Assembly: GCA_963755435.1 (NCBI GenBank)
Contig: CAVWJX010000005.1
Coordinates: 806,001-870,000, forward strand
DNA: 64,000 nt
Origin: AP-15 sp963755435
Lineage (GTDB): Bacteria > Pseudomonadota > Alphaproteobacteria > ATCC43930 > CGMCC-115725
Direction: 5' to 3'
The notes under the pieces are model-generated. The model did not search any database and was not told where the DNA came from. It saw only the letters and a list, made by a program, of their open reading frames with translations. Below are positions 52,567 through 61,594 of this stretch, one piece after another. How positions within the stretch are numbered: the stretch's first letter is position 1; every line of letters starts with the position of its first letter. A program made the translations under genes and the position numbers.

Positions 52567-53673
52567 TTGGACGAAGTCGAATGCGTCGTCGTTGGCGCCG
52601 GGGTCATCGGGCTCGCCGCGGCGCGGGCGCTGGCGCTGGCCGGCCGCGAGGTGCTGGTGCTCGAACGCGCCTGGACGATCGGCTTTGAGACCTCCTCGCG
52701 CAACAGCGAGGTCATCCACAGCGGCATCTACTACCCAAAGGACAGCCTCAAGGCGACCGCTTGCGTCGCCGGGCGCCGGCGGCTCTACGCCTATTGCCGC
52801 GAGCACGGGGTCCCGTTCGCCCAGCTCGGCAAGCTGATCGTCGCCGCCGAGGAGAGCGAGATCCCGGCGCTCGAACGGATCGCCGCCGCGGCTCGCGCCA
52901 ACGGGGTCGACGATGTCGAATGGCTCGGCGCGTCGCAGGCAATGGCGCTGGAGCCGGCGCTCCATTGCGTCGCGGCACTGCTGTCGCCGTCGACCGGCAT
53001 CATCGACAGCCACGCGCTGATGCTGGCCTATCAGGGGGAGGCCGAGGCGGCCGGTGCCGCGATCGTGCTGCGCACACCGGTGGTCTCCGGGCAAGTGCGC
53101 AACGACGGCTTCGCGCTCGGGGTCGGCGGCGACGAGCCCGGCACGATCGGCTGCCGCTATCTGGTCAACGCCGCCGGGCTCCACGCCCCTTCCCTGGCCC
53201 GCGCCATTGCCGGGCTGCCGCCGCACACGATCCCCGCCGCCTATTTCTGCCGCGGCGTCTATTTCACCTTGAGCGGGCGCTCGCCGTTTCGCCGGCTGGT
53301 CTATCCGGTGCCGCCGCCCGGCGGCTTGGGCGTCCACATCACCCTCGATCTCGCCGGCCAGGCTCGCTTCGGCCCCGATGTCGAATGGATTTCCGCGGTC
53401 GACTACGCCGTCGATCCGGCGCGCGGCGAGGCCTTCTACGCGGCGGTGCGCCAATACTGGCCGGGGTTGCGCGACGGCGCGCTGCAGCCGGGTTATGCCG
53501 GGATCAGGCCCAAGATCAGCGGACCCACCGAGCCCGCCGCCGATTTCGTCGTGCAAGGTGCCGCCGATCACGGCGTGCCGGGGCTGGTCAACCTCTACGG
53601 CATCGAATCGCCGGGCCTGACTGCCTCGTTGCCGCTCGCCGACGAGATCGTCCGGCGGCTCGGCGAAGGCTAG
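52567..53673 (+). CDS. FAD-dependent oxidoreductase, L-2-hydroxyglutarate dehydrogenase-like
   Basis: A 368-residue DAO-type flavoprotein. The FAD motif VVGAGVIGLAAARALA is at the start, then the L2HGDH-like block TSSRNSEVIHSGIYYPKDSLKA and the C-terminal LVNLYGIESPGLTASLPLAD. It oxidises a 2-hydroxy acid, most likely L-2-hydroxyglutarate, and gives electrons to a quinone. TTG 52567 has AAGGGAGAGGG upstream. A 241 bp gap to the DUF2794 start contains nothing else recognisable. Confidence 0.88.
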   Translation: MDEVECVVVGAGVIGLAAARALALAGREVLVLERAWTIGFETSSRNSEVIHSGIYYPKDSLKATACVAGRRRLYAYCREHGVPFAQLGKLIVAAEESEIPALERIAAAARANGVDDVEWLGASQAMALEPALHCVAALLSPSTGIIDSHALMLAYQGEAEAAGAAIVLRTPVVSGQVRNDGFALGVGGDEPGTIGCRYLVNAAGLHAPSLARAIAGLPPHTIPAAYFCRGVYFTLSGRSPFRRLVYPVPPPGGLGVHITLDLAGQARFGPDVEWISAVDYAVDPARGEAFYAAVRQYWPGLRDGALQPGYAGIRPKISGPTEPAADFVVQGAADHGVPGLVNLYGIESPGLTASLPLADEIVRRLGEG

Positions 53674-53679
53674 GCCGGC

Positions 53680-53868
53680 TCAGCTTCGGCGATTGCACGA
53701 CACCCACAAGGCGAGCGGCCAGGCCAACACCGCCGGCAGGCTGTCGCGGAAAACCCCGACCTGGGCGCGCCAGTCGAAATCGTCCGGCAGCGCCGGCGCC
53801 CGCGGATGGGCGAACAGCACGACGCCGACCGCGAGATAGATCATCGCGAAAGTGGTGAAAATGCCCAT
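53680..53868 (-). CDS. Small membrane protein, hypothetical
   Basis: A 62-residue protein with a hydrophobic N-terminus (FTTFAMIYLAVGVVLFA, about 4-20) and a second hydrophobic stretch (SLPAVLAWPLALWVSC, about 43-58) around a polar, acidic loop (DDFDWRAQ). The topology is a two-helix hairpin. No homology is recognised. It ends 6 bp after the convergent FAD oxidoreductase gene. Its size and coding composition are compatible with a real gene, but no further evidence exists. Confidence 0.45.
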   Translation of the reverse strand: MGIFTTFAMIYLAVGVVLFAHPRAPALPDDFDWRAQVGVFRDSLPAVLAWPLALWVSCNRRS

Positions 53869-54069
53869 CGCTGCCGCTCGCGCTCAGGTGACAACCAGAC
53901 CAACTTGGCCGGATCGGCTCTACAATAATCGCCGCGACCACCCAAATCTCCGCCGGTCCGCGCTGGCTGATCTGGTTCGGGCTGCGGCCTAGTGTCGCGG
54001 ATTGGAGCCGCTGACGCGGAACTCCGCGGGTGAGCCGGCGCGCGGCCGAGAACGAGCGGAGGCGAGGCG

Positions 54070-55188
54070 ATGCTGATCGGCGTTCCCAGGGAGCTGAAGA
54101 CCCACGAATACCGGGTTGGCCTCGTTCCGGGCAGCGTGCGCGAATTGGCGCATCACGGCCACGAGGTCGTCGTCGAGAGCGGCGCCGGAGCCGGGATCGG
54201 CTTTGACGACCGCGCCTACCAGGCCGCCGGGGCCCGCATCCTGGCCAGCGCCGCCGAGGTCTTTGCCGCGGCCGAGCTGATCGTCAAGGTCAAGGAGCCG
54301 CAGCCGGCGGAGGCGGCGCTGCTGCGCCCCGAGCAGATCCTGTTCACCTATCTGCATCTTGCCGCCGAGCGCGAGCTGACCCTCGGCCTGATCCGCTCCG
54401 GCGCTGTGGCGATCGGCTATGAGACGGTCACCGACGCCGCCGGCGGGCTGCCGCTGCTGGCGCCGATGAGCGAGGTCGCCGGGCGCATGTCGGTGCAGGT
54501 CGGCGCGCACTGTCTCGAACGCGAGCAGGGCGGGATCGGCGTGCTGCTCGGCGGGGTTCCGGGGGTGCCGGCGGCCAAGGTCGTGATCCTCGGCGGCGGC
54601 GTCGCCGGCACCAACGCGGCGCGCATGGCGATGGGGATGGAAGCCTATGTCACGGTGATCGATCGCTCGCTGCCGCGGCTTTACGCGCTCGACCTGCAGT
54701 TCGGGGCCCAGCTGCACACGCTCTATTCGACGATGGAAAACATCGAGCGCGAGGTCGCCGCCGCCGATCTGGTGATCGGCGCCGTGCTGATCCCGGGCGG
54801 GGCGGCGCCAAAGCTCGTTAGCCGCGAACTGGTCCGGGCGATGCGCCCGGGCACGGTGCTGGTCGACATCTCGATCGATCAGGGCGGCTGCTTCGAGACC
54901 AGCCGGCCGACGACCCACGCCGCACCCACCTATATCGAGGAGGGGGTCGTCCATTATTGCGTGACCAACATGCCGGGGGCGGTGGCCCGCACCTCGACCG
55001 TGGCGCTGAACAACGCGACGCTGCCTTTCGTGCTGGCCTTGGCCGATCGCGGCTGGCGGCGGGCGCTCTGCGACGACCCGCATCTGCGCCACGGGCTCAA
55101 CGTCTGCCGCGGCCAGGTGACCCACCCGGCGGTCGCGCGCGAGCTCGGCCTGCCGTTGCTGCCGGCCGACCAGGCGCTGGCCGACTGA
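54070..55188 (+). CDS. ald: Alanine dehydrogenase
   Basis: A 372-residue NAD-dependent enzyme interconverting L-alanine and pyruvate plus ammonia. LIGVPRELKTHEYRVGLVP is the family signature at the start, KVKEPQPAEAALLRP contains a catalytic Lys region, VVILGGGVAGTNAARMAMGM is the NAD-binding fold, and the late YVEEGVVHYCVTNMPGAV-like segment (here YIEEGVVHYCVTNMPGAV) is also conserved. Length is standard. GGAGGCGAGG precedes ATG 54070. It connects nitrogen metabolism to pyruvate. Confidence 0.97.
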   Translation: MLIGVPRELKTHEYRVGLVPGSVRELAHHGHEVVVESGAGAGIGFDDRAYQAAGARILASAAEVFAAAELIVKVKEPQPAEAALLRPEQILFTYLHLAAERELTLGLIRSGAVAIGYETVTDAAGGLPLLAPMSEVAGRMSVQVGAHCLEREQGGIGVLLGGVPGVPAAKVVILGGGVAGTNAARMAMGMEAYVTVIDRSLPRLYALDLQFGAQLHTLYSTMENIEREVAAADLVIGAVLIPGGAAPKLVSRELVRAMRPGTVLVDISIDQGGCFETSRPTTHAAPTYIEEGVVHYCVTNMPGAVARTSTVALNNATLPFVLALADRGWRRALCDDPHLRHGLNVCRGQVTHPAVARELGLPLLPADQALAD

Positions 55189-55306
55189 TCCGCCCCGAGG
55201 CCGCCAACCGCGCCGGCCGCTATTTCATTCTCGCCGATCGTGTATTGCCTATGGATTGCCCCGGCGTTGCTCCCTATGTCACACCAAACTGGCAAGAGAC
55301 GGGGGA

Positions 55307-55960
55307 ATGACGCTGCTACCGATGCTCCCGACTAGCGCCGCGGCGCGGCTCGACGATTTGCTCGGCGCGTCAAACCGGCCCGAGCCGGTGCCGACCCGGC
55401 AGATCGACGATGCGGCGCTGGCCGCGATCGGCGATCTCTATCGTGAGATCCTGCCGGCGGGCGGTGCAATTCTCGACCTGATGTCCGGCTGGGTCAGCCA
55501 TTTGCCGCCTGAAATCGCCTATTCGCGCGTCGTCGGCGTCGGGGTCAACGCCTGCGAGCTGGCGGAAAACCCGTTCCTCGACGAGTGGCGGGTGCAGGAT
55601 CTGAACCGCACCCCGCGGCTGCCGTTCGCCGCCGCCGAGTTCGACGGTGCGGCATTGTGCGTGTCGGTGCAGCACCTGACCCGGCCGGCCGAGGTCCTCC
55701 GCGAGGTCGGGCGCGTGCTGAAGCCCGGGGCACCCCTGGTCGTGACCTTTTCGGAACGTTGCCGCCCGGCCCCGGCTATCGGCTGCTGGTGCCTGCTCGA
55801 CGACACCGGGCATCTGTGCCTGATCGCCCATCACTTTTGCGAAGCCGGCAATTGGGGCGACATCCGCTGCATCGATCGCACCCCGCCCGGCGGCGGGGAC
55901 CCGCTTTACGCGGTGATCGGGCGCAGCCTGGGTCCGTGGCCTCCCGGCAGCGACGATTGA
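55307..55960 (+). CDS. Class I SAM-dependent methyltransferase-like protein
   Basis: A 217-residue protein. AILDLMSGWVSHLP replaces the usual glycine-rich SAM motif I (DxGxGxG), so the cofactor loop is atypical. Downstream features are normal: VGVGVNACELAENP, FDGAALCVSVQHLTRPAEVLREVGRVLKPGAPLVVTFSERC. This variant appears in a recognised family of putative methyltransferases. ATG 55307 after GGGGG was used. A function on a small molecule or protein is possible. Convergent with apt, 30 bp apart. Confidence 0.78.
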   Translation: MTLLPMLPTSAAARLDDLLGASNRPEPVPTRQIDDAALAAIGDLYREILPAGGAILDLMSGWVSHLPPEIAYSRVVGVGVNACELAENPFLDEWRVQDLNRTPRLPFAAAEFDGAALCVSVQHLTRPAEVLREVGRVLKPGAPLVVTFSERCRPAPAIGCWCLLDDTGHLCLIAHHFCEAGNWGDIRCIDRTPPGGGDPLYAVIGRSLGPWPPGSDD

Positions 55961-55990
55961 GCGCGGCGGCGGCCCCGCTCGATCATTCGA

Positions 55991-56506
55991 TCAGCTGTCG
56001 TAGGCCACCATCGCGGTCAACGGCACGTCGATGCGGCTGCGGCCCTGCAGAAAGCTCAATTCGATGATGCACCCGGCCGCGGCAACGATGCCGCCGCGCT
56101 GGCGGACCAGATCGATCGCCGCCTGCATCGTGCCCCCGGTCGCCAACAGGTCGTCGAGCACGGCGATGCGCTGACCGGCGGCGACGGCATCCTCCTGGAT
56201 CTCGATCGTGTCGCTGCCATATTCGAGGTCGTAGGTAAAGCGCACGGTCCTGCCCGGCAACTTCCCCTGCTTGCGGATCATGGCGAAGCCGCAGCCGAGC
56301 TCGCAGGCAACCGGTGCGGCAACCAGAAAGCCGCGCGACTCGATGCCGACCAGGAGATCGGGCTGATGCGGCCGCAGCGCCTTGGCCAGACCGGCGACCG
56401 TGGCCCGCCAGGCGGCCGGATGGGCGAGCAGCGTCGAAATGTCGTAGAACAGGACGCCGGGCTTGGGGAAATCGGGTACCGAGCGAATGTGCTCCTTGAG
56501 GTCCAT
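55991..56506 (-). CDS. apt: Adenine phosphoribosyltransferase
   Basis: A 171-residue purine salvage enzyme making AMP from adenine and PRPP. The PRPP-binding motif is IAVLDDLLATGGTM, VGIESRGFLVAAPVACELG is the conserved loop, and MIRKQGKLPG is typical of the family. Length and domain order match. It diverges from the Mla-type operon (120 bp between starts). Confidence 0.97.
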   Translation of the reverse strand: MDLKEHIRSVPDFPKPGVLFYDISTLLAHPAAWRATVAGLAKALRPHQPDLLVGIESRGFLVAAPVACELGCGFAMIRKQGKLPGRTVRFTYDLEYGSDTIEIQEDAVAAGQRIAVLDDLLATGGTMQAAIDLVRQRGGIVAAAGCIIELSFLQGRSRIDVPLTAMVAYDS

Positions 56507-56626
56507 TAACAGTGCCTCCGATGATCGGCATCAGCCGCCCGCCCGCCTTGGCGTTGCGGCATAGCGGCTTTTGCCATAGTTGAAAAGGCCTCGGCCGGCC
56601 GACCCGGGTTTCACAGGCATCATGGC

Positions 56627-57760
56627 GTGATCGCTGCCACTCTCGTCGAGACCGAAGCTGGGGGATCGCTGATCCTGGCGCCGGCTGGGGAATGGCTGGT
56701 GCCGAGCGCCGCCGAGCTCGACCGCAGGCTGCGGGCGCTGAAGCTGCCGCAGAACCGCCGGGTCACCCTCGATCTCGGCGGCGTCGAGCGGGTCGACAGC
56801 GCCGGGGCCTGGCTGCTGTTGCGCACCGAGCATGATCTGGCGGCGCGCGGCAACGCGGTCGAAATGCGCAATCTGCGGCCGAGCTTCGCCCCGCTTTTCG
56901 ATCAGGTCCGCGCCACCGGCTTTCTCGCCCCGGCTCCCCACCCGCGGCTGGCGCATTGCGGCCTCGTCGGGTTTGTCGCCCGGATCGGCGAGGTTTCGCT
57001 CGGCCTCGCCGCCCGAATCTTTCGTCTGCTCGGCTTTCTCGGCCTGGTCTTTGAGACCGCACTGCGCCTGTTGCGGCATCCGGGCCGGCTCCGGCTGACC
57101 GCGATGGTCGCCCAGATCGAGCAAACCGGTCTCGACGCGCTCCCCATCGTCGGCATGTTGTCGTTTCTGATCGGGGTGGTGATCGCCTACCAGGGCGCCG
57201 ACCAGCTGCGCCGATTCGGCGCCGAGATCTATACCGTCGACCTGCTGGCGGTCGGCATCCTGCGCGAACTGGGCGTGCTGATGACCGCAATCATCATCGC
57301 CGGCCGCTCGGGCAGCGCCTTTACCGCGCAGATCGGCACGATGCAGGTCAATGAAGAGGTCGACGCGCTGCGCACGATCGGTCTCGACCCGGTCGAGGTG
57401 CTGGTGATCCCGCGCCTGTTCGGATTGCTGCTGAGCTTGCCGATGTTGACCATCTTCGCCAATTTCATGGGGCTGCTCGGCGGCGCCTTGATGGCCTGGG
57501 GGGTGCTCGGGATCACCATCCCGCAATTCATGCACGAGTTGCGGCTCTCATTGAGCCCGAAAACCTTTTGGATCGGCGTCATCAAGGCGCCGTTCTTTGC
57601 CGCGATTATCGCCACGATCGGCAGCTACGAAGGCTTTCAGGTCTCCCGCAGCGCCGAGAGCGTCGGCCGCTTGACCACCCTCTCGGTCGTCGAATTGATC
57701 TTTCTGGTGATCGTCGCCGACGCCGCCTTTTCGGTGTTCTTTTCGATCTTGAGGATTTGA
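56627..57760 (+). CDS. mlaE: MlaE-type ABC permease fused to STAS domain
   Basis: A 377-residue permease of the Mla/Mkl lipid transport family. The N-terminal ~95 residues form an STAS/MlaB-like domain (GEWLVPSAAELDRRLR, RVTLDLGGVERVDSAGAWLLL) fused to the permease, whose core begins near residue 125 and carries FLIGVVIAYQGADQLRRFGAE and the EVDALRTIGLDPVEVLVIPRLFG motif. GTG 56627 is the start. It transports phospholipid or related lipids with MlaF and MlaD. The fusion of MlaB to MlaE is common in alphaproteobacteria. Confidence 0.92.
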   Translation: MIAATLVETEAGGSLILAPAGEWLVPSAAELDRRLRALKLPQNRRVTLDLGGVERVDSAGAWLLLRTEHDLAARGNAVEMRNLRPSFAPLFDQVRATGFLAPAPHPRLAHCGLVGFVARIGEVSLGLAARIFRLLGFLGLVFETALRLLRHPGRLRLTAMVAQIEQTGLDALPIVGMLSFLIGVVIAYQGADQLRRFGAEIYTVDLLAVGILRELGVLMTAIIIAGRSGSAFTAQIGTMQVNEEVDALRTIGLDPVEVLVIPRLFGLLLSLPMLTIFANFMGLLGGALMAWGVLGITIPQFMHELRLSLSPKTFWIGVIKAPFFAAIIATIGSYEGFQVSRSAESVGRLTTLSVVELIFLVIVADAAFSVFFSILRI

Positions 57761-57783
57761 GGGTGCTTGAGGATTTGAGCGTG
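57748..57783 (+). repeat. 18 bp tandem duplication carrying RBS and start of mlaF
   Basis: CTTGAGGATTTGAGGGTG (57748-57765) and CTTGAGGATTTGAGCGTG (57766-57783) follow each other with one mismatch. Each copy contains GAGG followed eight bases later by GTG, so the ribosome-binding site and start codon are present twice and in the same frame. The first copy also encodes the last residues and stop of mlaE. Confidence 0.92.
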
Positions 57784-58605
57784 GCCGCGGTTCCAGGCGA
57801 GGCGATCATCAAAATCCGCGGTCTGGTCAACCGGTTCGGAACCGAGACGGTGCATGACGGCCTCGACCTCGACGTGCTGCGCGGCGAGGTTCTCGGTGTG
57901 GTCGGCGGGTCGGGCAGCGGCAAGTCGGTGCTGCTGCGAACCGTCATCGGGCTCAACCGGCCGGTCGAGGGCCGGGTCGAAGTGTTCGGCGCCGACATTC
58001 CGCGAATGAGCGAGCGGGCGAGGCGCAAAATCGAGCGGCGCTGGGGGGTTTTGTTTCAGGACGGCGCGCTGTTCAGCTCGCTGACCGTAGCCCAGAATAT
58101 CGAGGTGCCGCTCCGCGAGTTCTACGATATGCCGCTGCCGCTGATGGACGAGATCGCAGCCGTCAAGATCGGCATGGTCGGTCTGCCCGAGGAGGCAGCC
58201 AACAAATATCCGGCGCAGCTGTCGGGTGGCATGCGCAAGCGCGCCGGGCTCGCCCGCGCCCTGGCGCTCGATCCGGAGATCGTCTTCCTCGACGAGCCCA
58301 CCGCCGGGCTCGATCCGATCGCCGCCGGCGAGTTCGACCGGCTGATCGGCGATTTGCGCGGCAGTCTCGGGCTGACCGTGTTCATGGTCACCCACGATCT
58401 CGACAGCCTGTTCGCAATCTGCGATCGGGTGGCGGTGCTGGTCGACCAAAAGATCCGGGTCGGCACGCTCGAGCAGTTGCTGCAGGATGAGCACCCTTGG
58501 ATCCATGCCTATTTCCACGGTCCGCGCGGGCGGGCGGCGCAGCACGCCGAAGCGGCTGCTCACCCGCAAATGACGGCGGCAGCGGCCGCCGCGGCTCCGG
58601 CCTGA
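57763..58605 (+). CDS. mlaF: MlaF-type ABC transporter ATPase
   Basis: A 280-residue ATPase from GTG 57763, or 274 from GTG 57781; both have GAGG eight bases upstream because the start region is duplicated. Walker A is VGGSGSGKSVLLRT, the signature LSGGMRKRAGLARAL, Walker B IVFLDEPTAGLDP, and the switch His is in MVTHDLDSL. It follows mlaE with no gap and is translationally coupled. It energises lipid transport at the inner membrane. Confidence 0.95.
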   Translation: MLEDLSVAAVPGEAIIKIRGLVNRFGTETVHDGLDLDVLRGEVLGVVGGSGSGKSVLLRTVIGLNRPVEGRVEVFGADIPRMSERARRKIERRWGVLFQDGALFSSLTVAQNIEVPLREFYDMPLPLMDEIAAVKIGMVGLPEEAANKYPAQLSGGMRKRAGLARALALDPEIVFLDEPTAGLDPIAAGEFDRLIGDLRGSLGLTVFMVTHDLDSLFAICDRVAVLVDQKIRVGTLEQLLQDEHPWIHAYFHGPRGRAAQHAEAAAHPQMTAAAAAAAPA

Positions 58606-58632
58606 GCCGTTCCGGGCAACGGAGACAGGTGA

Positions 58633-59578
58633 ATGGAGACGCGAGCCCATTACGTTGCGGTCGGCGTGTTCGTCTTGACGATCGTCTCGCTGGCATTCGG
58701 CGCCGTGCTGTGGCTCGGCCGGGTGGAATTGTCGCAGGCGCTCGAGCGCTATTACATCTTCTTCAGAGGGTCGGTTGCCGGTTTGGGCAAGGGCTCCTCA
58801 GTCCAGTACAACGGCATTCCGGTCGGCCGCGTGATCGACGTCCGGGTCGATCCGGACAACATCGCGCAAATCCAGGTGACGGTCGCGATCGACACCCAGC
58901 TGGTGTCGATCAGGTCGGACGCCCGAGCCTTTCTCGACACCAACATCTTGAGCGGCGTCTCGACCGTGCAGATCCGCGGCGGCACGCAGGAGGCGCCGGT
59001 TCTCGAGCCAAAGCCCGGACATCACTATGCCATCATCAAGCCGGCGCGCTCGGAGCTTGAACAGGTCAAGGCCTCGCTCCCCGAACTGACCGGCGAGCTC
59101 AAATCGGTGGCCAGCAATCTGAACGCGCTGCTCAGCGCGCGAAACCGCCAGGCGGTCACCGACAGCCTGGCGAACATCCGCACCGTGACCGCGGCTTTGG
59201 CTGGGCACAGCCAGGATCTCGGCGCCCTCCTCGGCAACGCCAACGCATCGGCGGTGGCGCTCCGGTCGCTGTTGCACAATGTCGATCAGAGCTTTTCCGG
59301 GCGCGGCGGGTTGAAGGATCAGGCCTCGCATACCCTGAAGGACTATGACCGGGTGGCGACAAACCTGATCGCCACCAGCCACGAACTGCAGCTGATCCTG
59401 GCCGAGAACCGGCCGGGCATCCGCCGCTTCAGCCAAGCAGACCCTGCCCGGGGTCAACGACCTGGTCAGCGACGCGCAGCAGCTGCTGGCCAATGTCAAC
59501 CGATTGGTCGACCAGATCGAGCGCGACCCGACGCGGCTGCTGTTCGGCGACCGGCGCCGCGGGTACCAGCCGCGATGA
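58633..59578 (+). CDS. mlaD: MlaD-type MCE protein, frameshift near the 3' end
   Basis: A protein of about 315 residues with an N-terminal membrane anchor (YVAVGVFVLTIVSLAFGAVLWL) and an MCE domain (VAGLGKGSSVQYNGIPVGRVIDVRVDPDN) plus a long helical region typical for the family. The frame changes near 59433-59439: after RPGIRRFSQ the correct continuation is QTLPGVNDLVSDAQQLL..., ending at TGA 59576-59578, which overlaps the next start (ATGA). One extra base accounts for the shift; uncorrected, the frame runs into the downstream lipoprotein. It tethers to the permease and delivers lipids across the periplasm. Confidence 0.88.
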
Positions 59579-60258
59579 CCGGCCCGCCCGAGCGCATCCC
59601 GTCCGCTCGCCTCTCGGCGCAGCGCATCGCCCGCCGCTCGCTCGCCGGCGCCGCGGTGTTGGCCTTGGCCGGCTGCGCCAAACTCTTCGTCGCGACGCCG
59701 CCGGGAAAGCTCTACCGGCTGGCCGCCGAACCCAGCTATCCCGCGGATCTGCCGCACCGCCGCGGGGTGCTGCTGGTCGACACGCCGCAGGCCTCGGCCG
59801 GCATCGACACTACCCGGATCGCGCTCAGCCGCTCGCCCTTTTCGCTCGACTACTATGCCGACGCGGAATGGACCGACCGGGTGCCGGCCCTGCTGCAGGA
59901 CGCGATGCTGGCGGCGTTCGAGAATAGCGGCGCGATCACCGCGATCGATCGCGACGCGATGGAGTTGCGTGCCGACTACGATTTGCAGACCCAGATTCGC
60001 CACTTCGAGGCGGATTACGCTCCAGGCGGCGCTGCCCGCCCGCCTCAAATCCGGGTGGCGCTCCTGGTCCGGCTGGTCGCCGCGGCGCAGCGCCGGATCA
60101 TCGCTCAGCGCGCGTTCGAGCGGCGCCAGCCGAGTGCCGCCAACAATGTCCCCGACGTGGTCGCGGCGTTCAACGCGGCAGCCGGTGCGGTGATCTCGGA
60201 CATCGTGCGGTGGACGGTCGGCGAACTCGCTTTGACCCAGCCGCGGCGCTCGCTATGA
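59575..60258 (+). CDS. ABC transport auxiliary lipoprotein (PqiC-like)
   Basis: A 227-residue lipoprotein with a lipobox AVLALAGC ending at Cys34 and the auxiliary-component pattern GKLYRLAAEP, RRGVLLVDTPQASAGIDTTRIAL, DYYADAEWTDRVPALLQDAML. Such lipoproteins pair with MCE-type ABC systems, connecting them to the outer membrane. ATG overlaps the mlaD stop, so translation is coupled. Last gene of the lipid-transport operon; no MlaC-like periplasmic carrier is present. Confidence 0.88.
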   Translation: MTGPPERIPSARLSAQRIARRSLAGAAVLALAGCAKLFVATPPGKLYRLAAEPSYPADLPHRRGVLLVDTPQASAGIDTTRIALSRSPFSLDYYADAEWTDRVPALLQDAMLAAFENSGAITAIDRDAMELRADYDLQTQIRHFEADYAPGGAARPPQIRVALLVRLVAAAQRRIIAQRAFERRQPSAANNVPDVVAAFNAAAGAVISDIVRWTVGELALTQPRRSL

Positions 60259-60289
60259 TGGACCCCTTTCGTTCGCATCAGGGGGCAGC

Positions 60290-61126
60290 GTGGCGGGCTC
60301 GGACAGAATGATCGATATGCCGGCTGGACCGGCCGAGCTCGGGCGCCTGCATGCGGCCGCTGCGATCGTCGTCGAGTGCCGGCGCTGGTTCGCGGCGAGC
60401 GGGACGGGCCTCCTCGGCGAACTGGCGGCCGGCGCGGCGCCGCTCGCCGATTGGCGGCACTATCCGTTGGGCGAGGTCTACGATCCGCGCAGCCACGGCC
60501 AGTATTTCTATCACCGCCACCCGCAGGCGGTCCGGCCGGCTGGCGAGCACGGCCATTTTCACACCTTTTTGCGCGCCGAGGGCATGCCGTCGCGGATGGC
60601 GCCGCTGGTGCTCCCGGAGACGGCGGTCGCGGCCCTGCCGCCGGCGCCGCCACAGGCGCCGCCGCTGAACCATGGCGGGCGCGACGAGGTCAGCCACCTG
60701 GTGGCGATCGCACTCGATCTGCGGGGCGAGCCCACTCGGCTGTTCACCACCAATCGCTGGGTCACCGGCGAGACCTGGTACCGCGCCGATGACGTGATCG
60801 GCATGCTCGACTGCTTCGCCATTGGCGAGGTCGGGCCGTCGCTCGTCCTCAACCGCTGGATCGTCGCGATGATCGCGCTGTTTCGCCCGCAGATCGCCGC
60901 CCTGCTGCGCCGGCGCGACGACACCGTGATGGCCTGGCGCCGCCGCCGCCGCACCAATGTGTTCGAGGATGCCCGGCTCGAAATCGCCTCGAGCCTCGAG
61001 ATCGATCTCGAGGCCCGGCTCGCCCTGGTCGAGCGGCTCGGCCCCGAGCCCGCGGCCGGTTCAGCCGCCTGGGCATCGCTGCTGCCGCCAATGGCCGACG
61101 GCTGGGGCGAGGGCCACGCCGGCTGA
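60290..61126 (+). CDS. Conserved hypothetical protein (DUF6969-like)
   Basis: A 278-residue soluble protein starting at GTG 60290 after CAGGGGG. The conserved core is LADWRHYPLGEVYDPRSHGQYFYHRHP and EHGHFHTFLRAEG, rich in His and Tyr, with a later TRLFTTNRWVTGETWY block. The His-rich region could bind metal. No function is known. The gene follows the lipid operon after 31 bp and may be transcribed with it. An internal ATG at 60308 is an alternative start. Confidence 0.7.
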   Translation: MAGSDRMIDMPAGPAELGRLHAAAAIVVECRRWFAASGTGLLGELAAGAAPLADWRHYPLGEVYDPRSHGQYFYHRHPQAVRPAGEHGHFHTFLRAEGMPSRMAPLVLPETAVAALPPAPPQAPPLNHGGRDEVSHLVAIALDLRGEPTRLFTTNRWVTGETWYRADDVIGMLDCFAIGEVGPSLVLNRWIVAMIALFRPQIAALLRRRDDTVMAWRRRRRTNVFEDARLEIASSLEIDLEARLALVERLGPEPAAGSAAWASLLPPMADGWGEGHAG

Positions 61127-61167
61127 CCGCGCCGGCCGGCCAACCTCGCTGGATGCGCGCGGCGCGG

Positions 61168-61434
61168 CTAGCGCCCGTCGGCGCTGCCGTTGGGCGGTTG
61201 CGCCGACAGCGGTGCGCGTGGCGGCAGGTTGTTGGCATTGAGGCATTCGTTGAGCTTGGCGTCGCGCTTGGCGTTCGAGGCCGGGGTAAAGTCGGGAAAC
61301 GCGGCCTGGGCCTGCCGGGCGCAGGTGTCCATGCCCTTCCATTTGATGATCGCCCCATTGCCGGCCTGGGTGGCCCAGGCCGTGCCCGCGAACCCCAGCA
61401 TGCCGATAACCAACGACGATACCAGCCACTTCAT
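61168..61434 (-). CDS. Small secreted hypothetical protein
   Basis: An 88-residue protein with a signal peptide (MKWLVSSLVIGMLGFAGTAWA) and a short mature part containing two cysteines (DTCARQAQAAFPDF; LNECLNANNLPP). The ATG at 61434 has GAGGCAAGGC upstream. Pattern and size resemble widespread alphaproteobacterial small exported proteins of unknown function. Convergent with the DUF6969-like gene. Confidence 0.7.
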   Translation of the reverse strand: MKWLVSSLVIGMLGFAGTAWATQAGNGAIIKWKGMDTCARQAQAAFPDFTPASNAKRDAKLNECLNANNLPPRAPLSAQPPNGSADGR

Positions 61435-61594
61435 GCCTTGCCTCATTGCCTGCGTTGACCCGGGGGCCTGAATTTATCCAAGGGCGCCGACCCCGCTCCA
61501 GGGGACTATACATGATTTCGCCAAGGCCGTTGCGGCGCGCGGCAAACTTGGGCTCCATAGCGCCGGGCTGGACCGATCGAGCGGAGAAGCGGCG

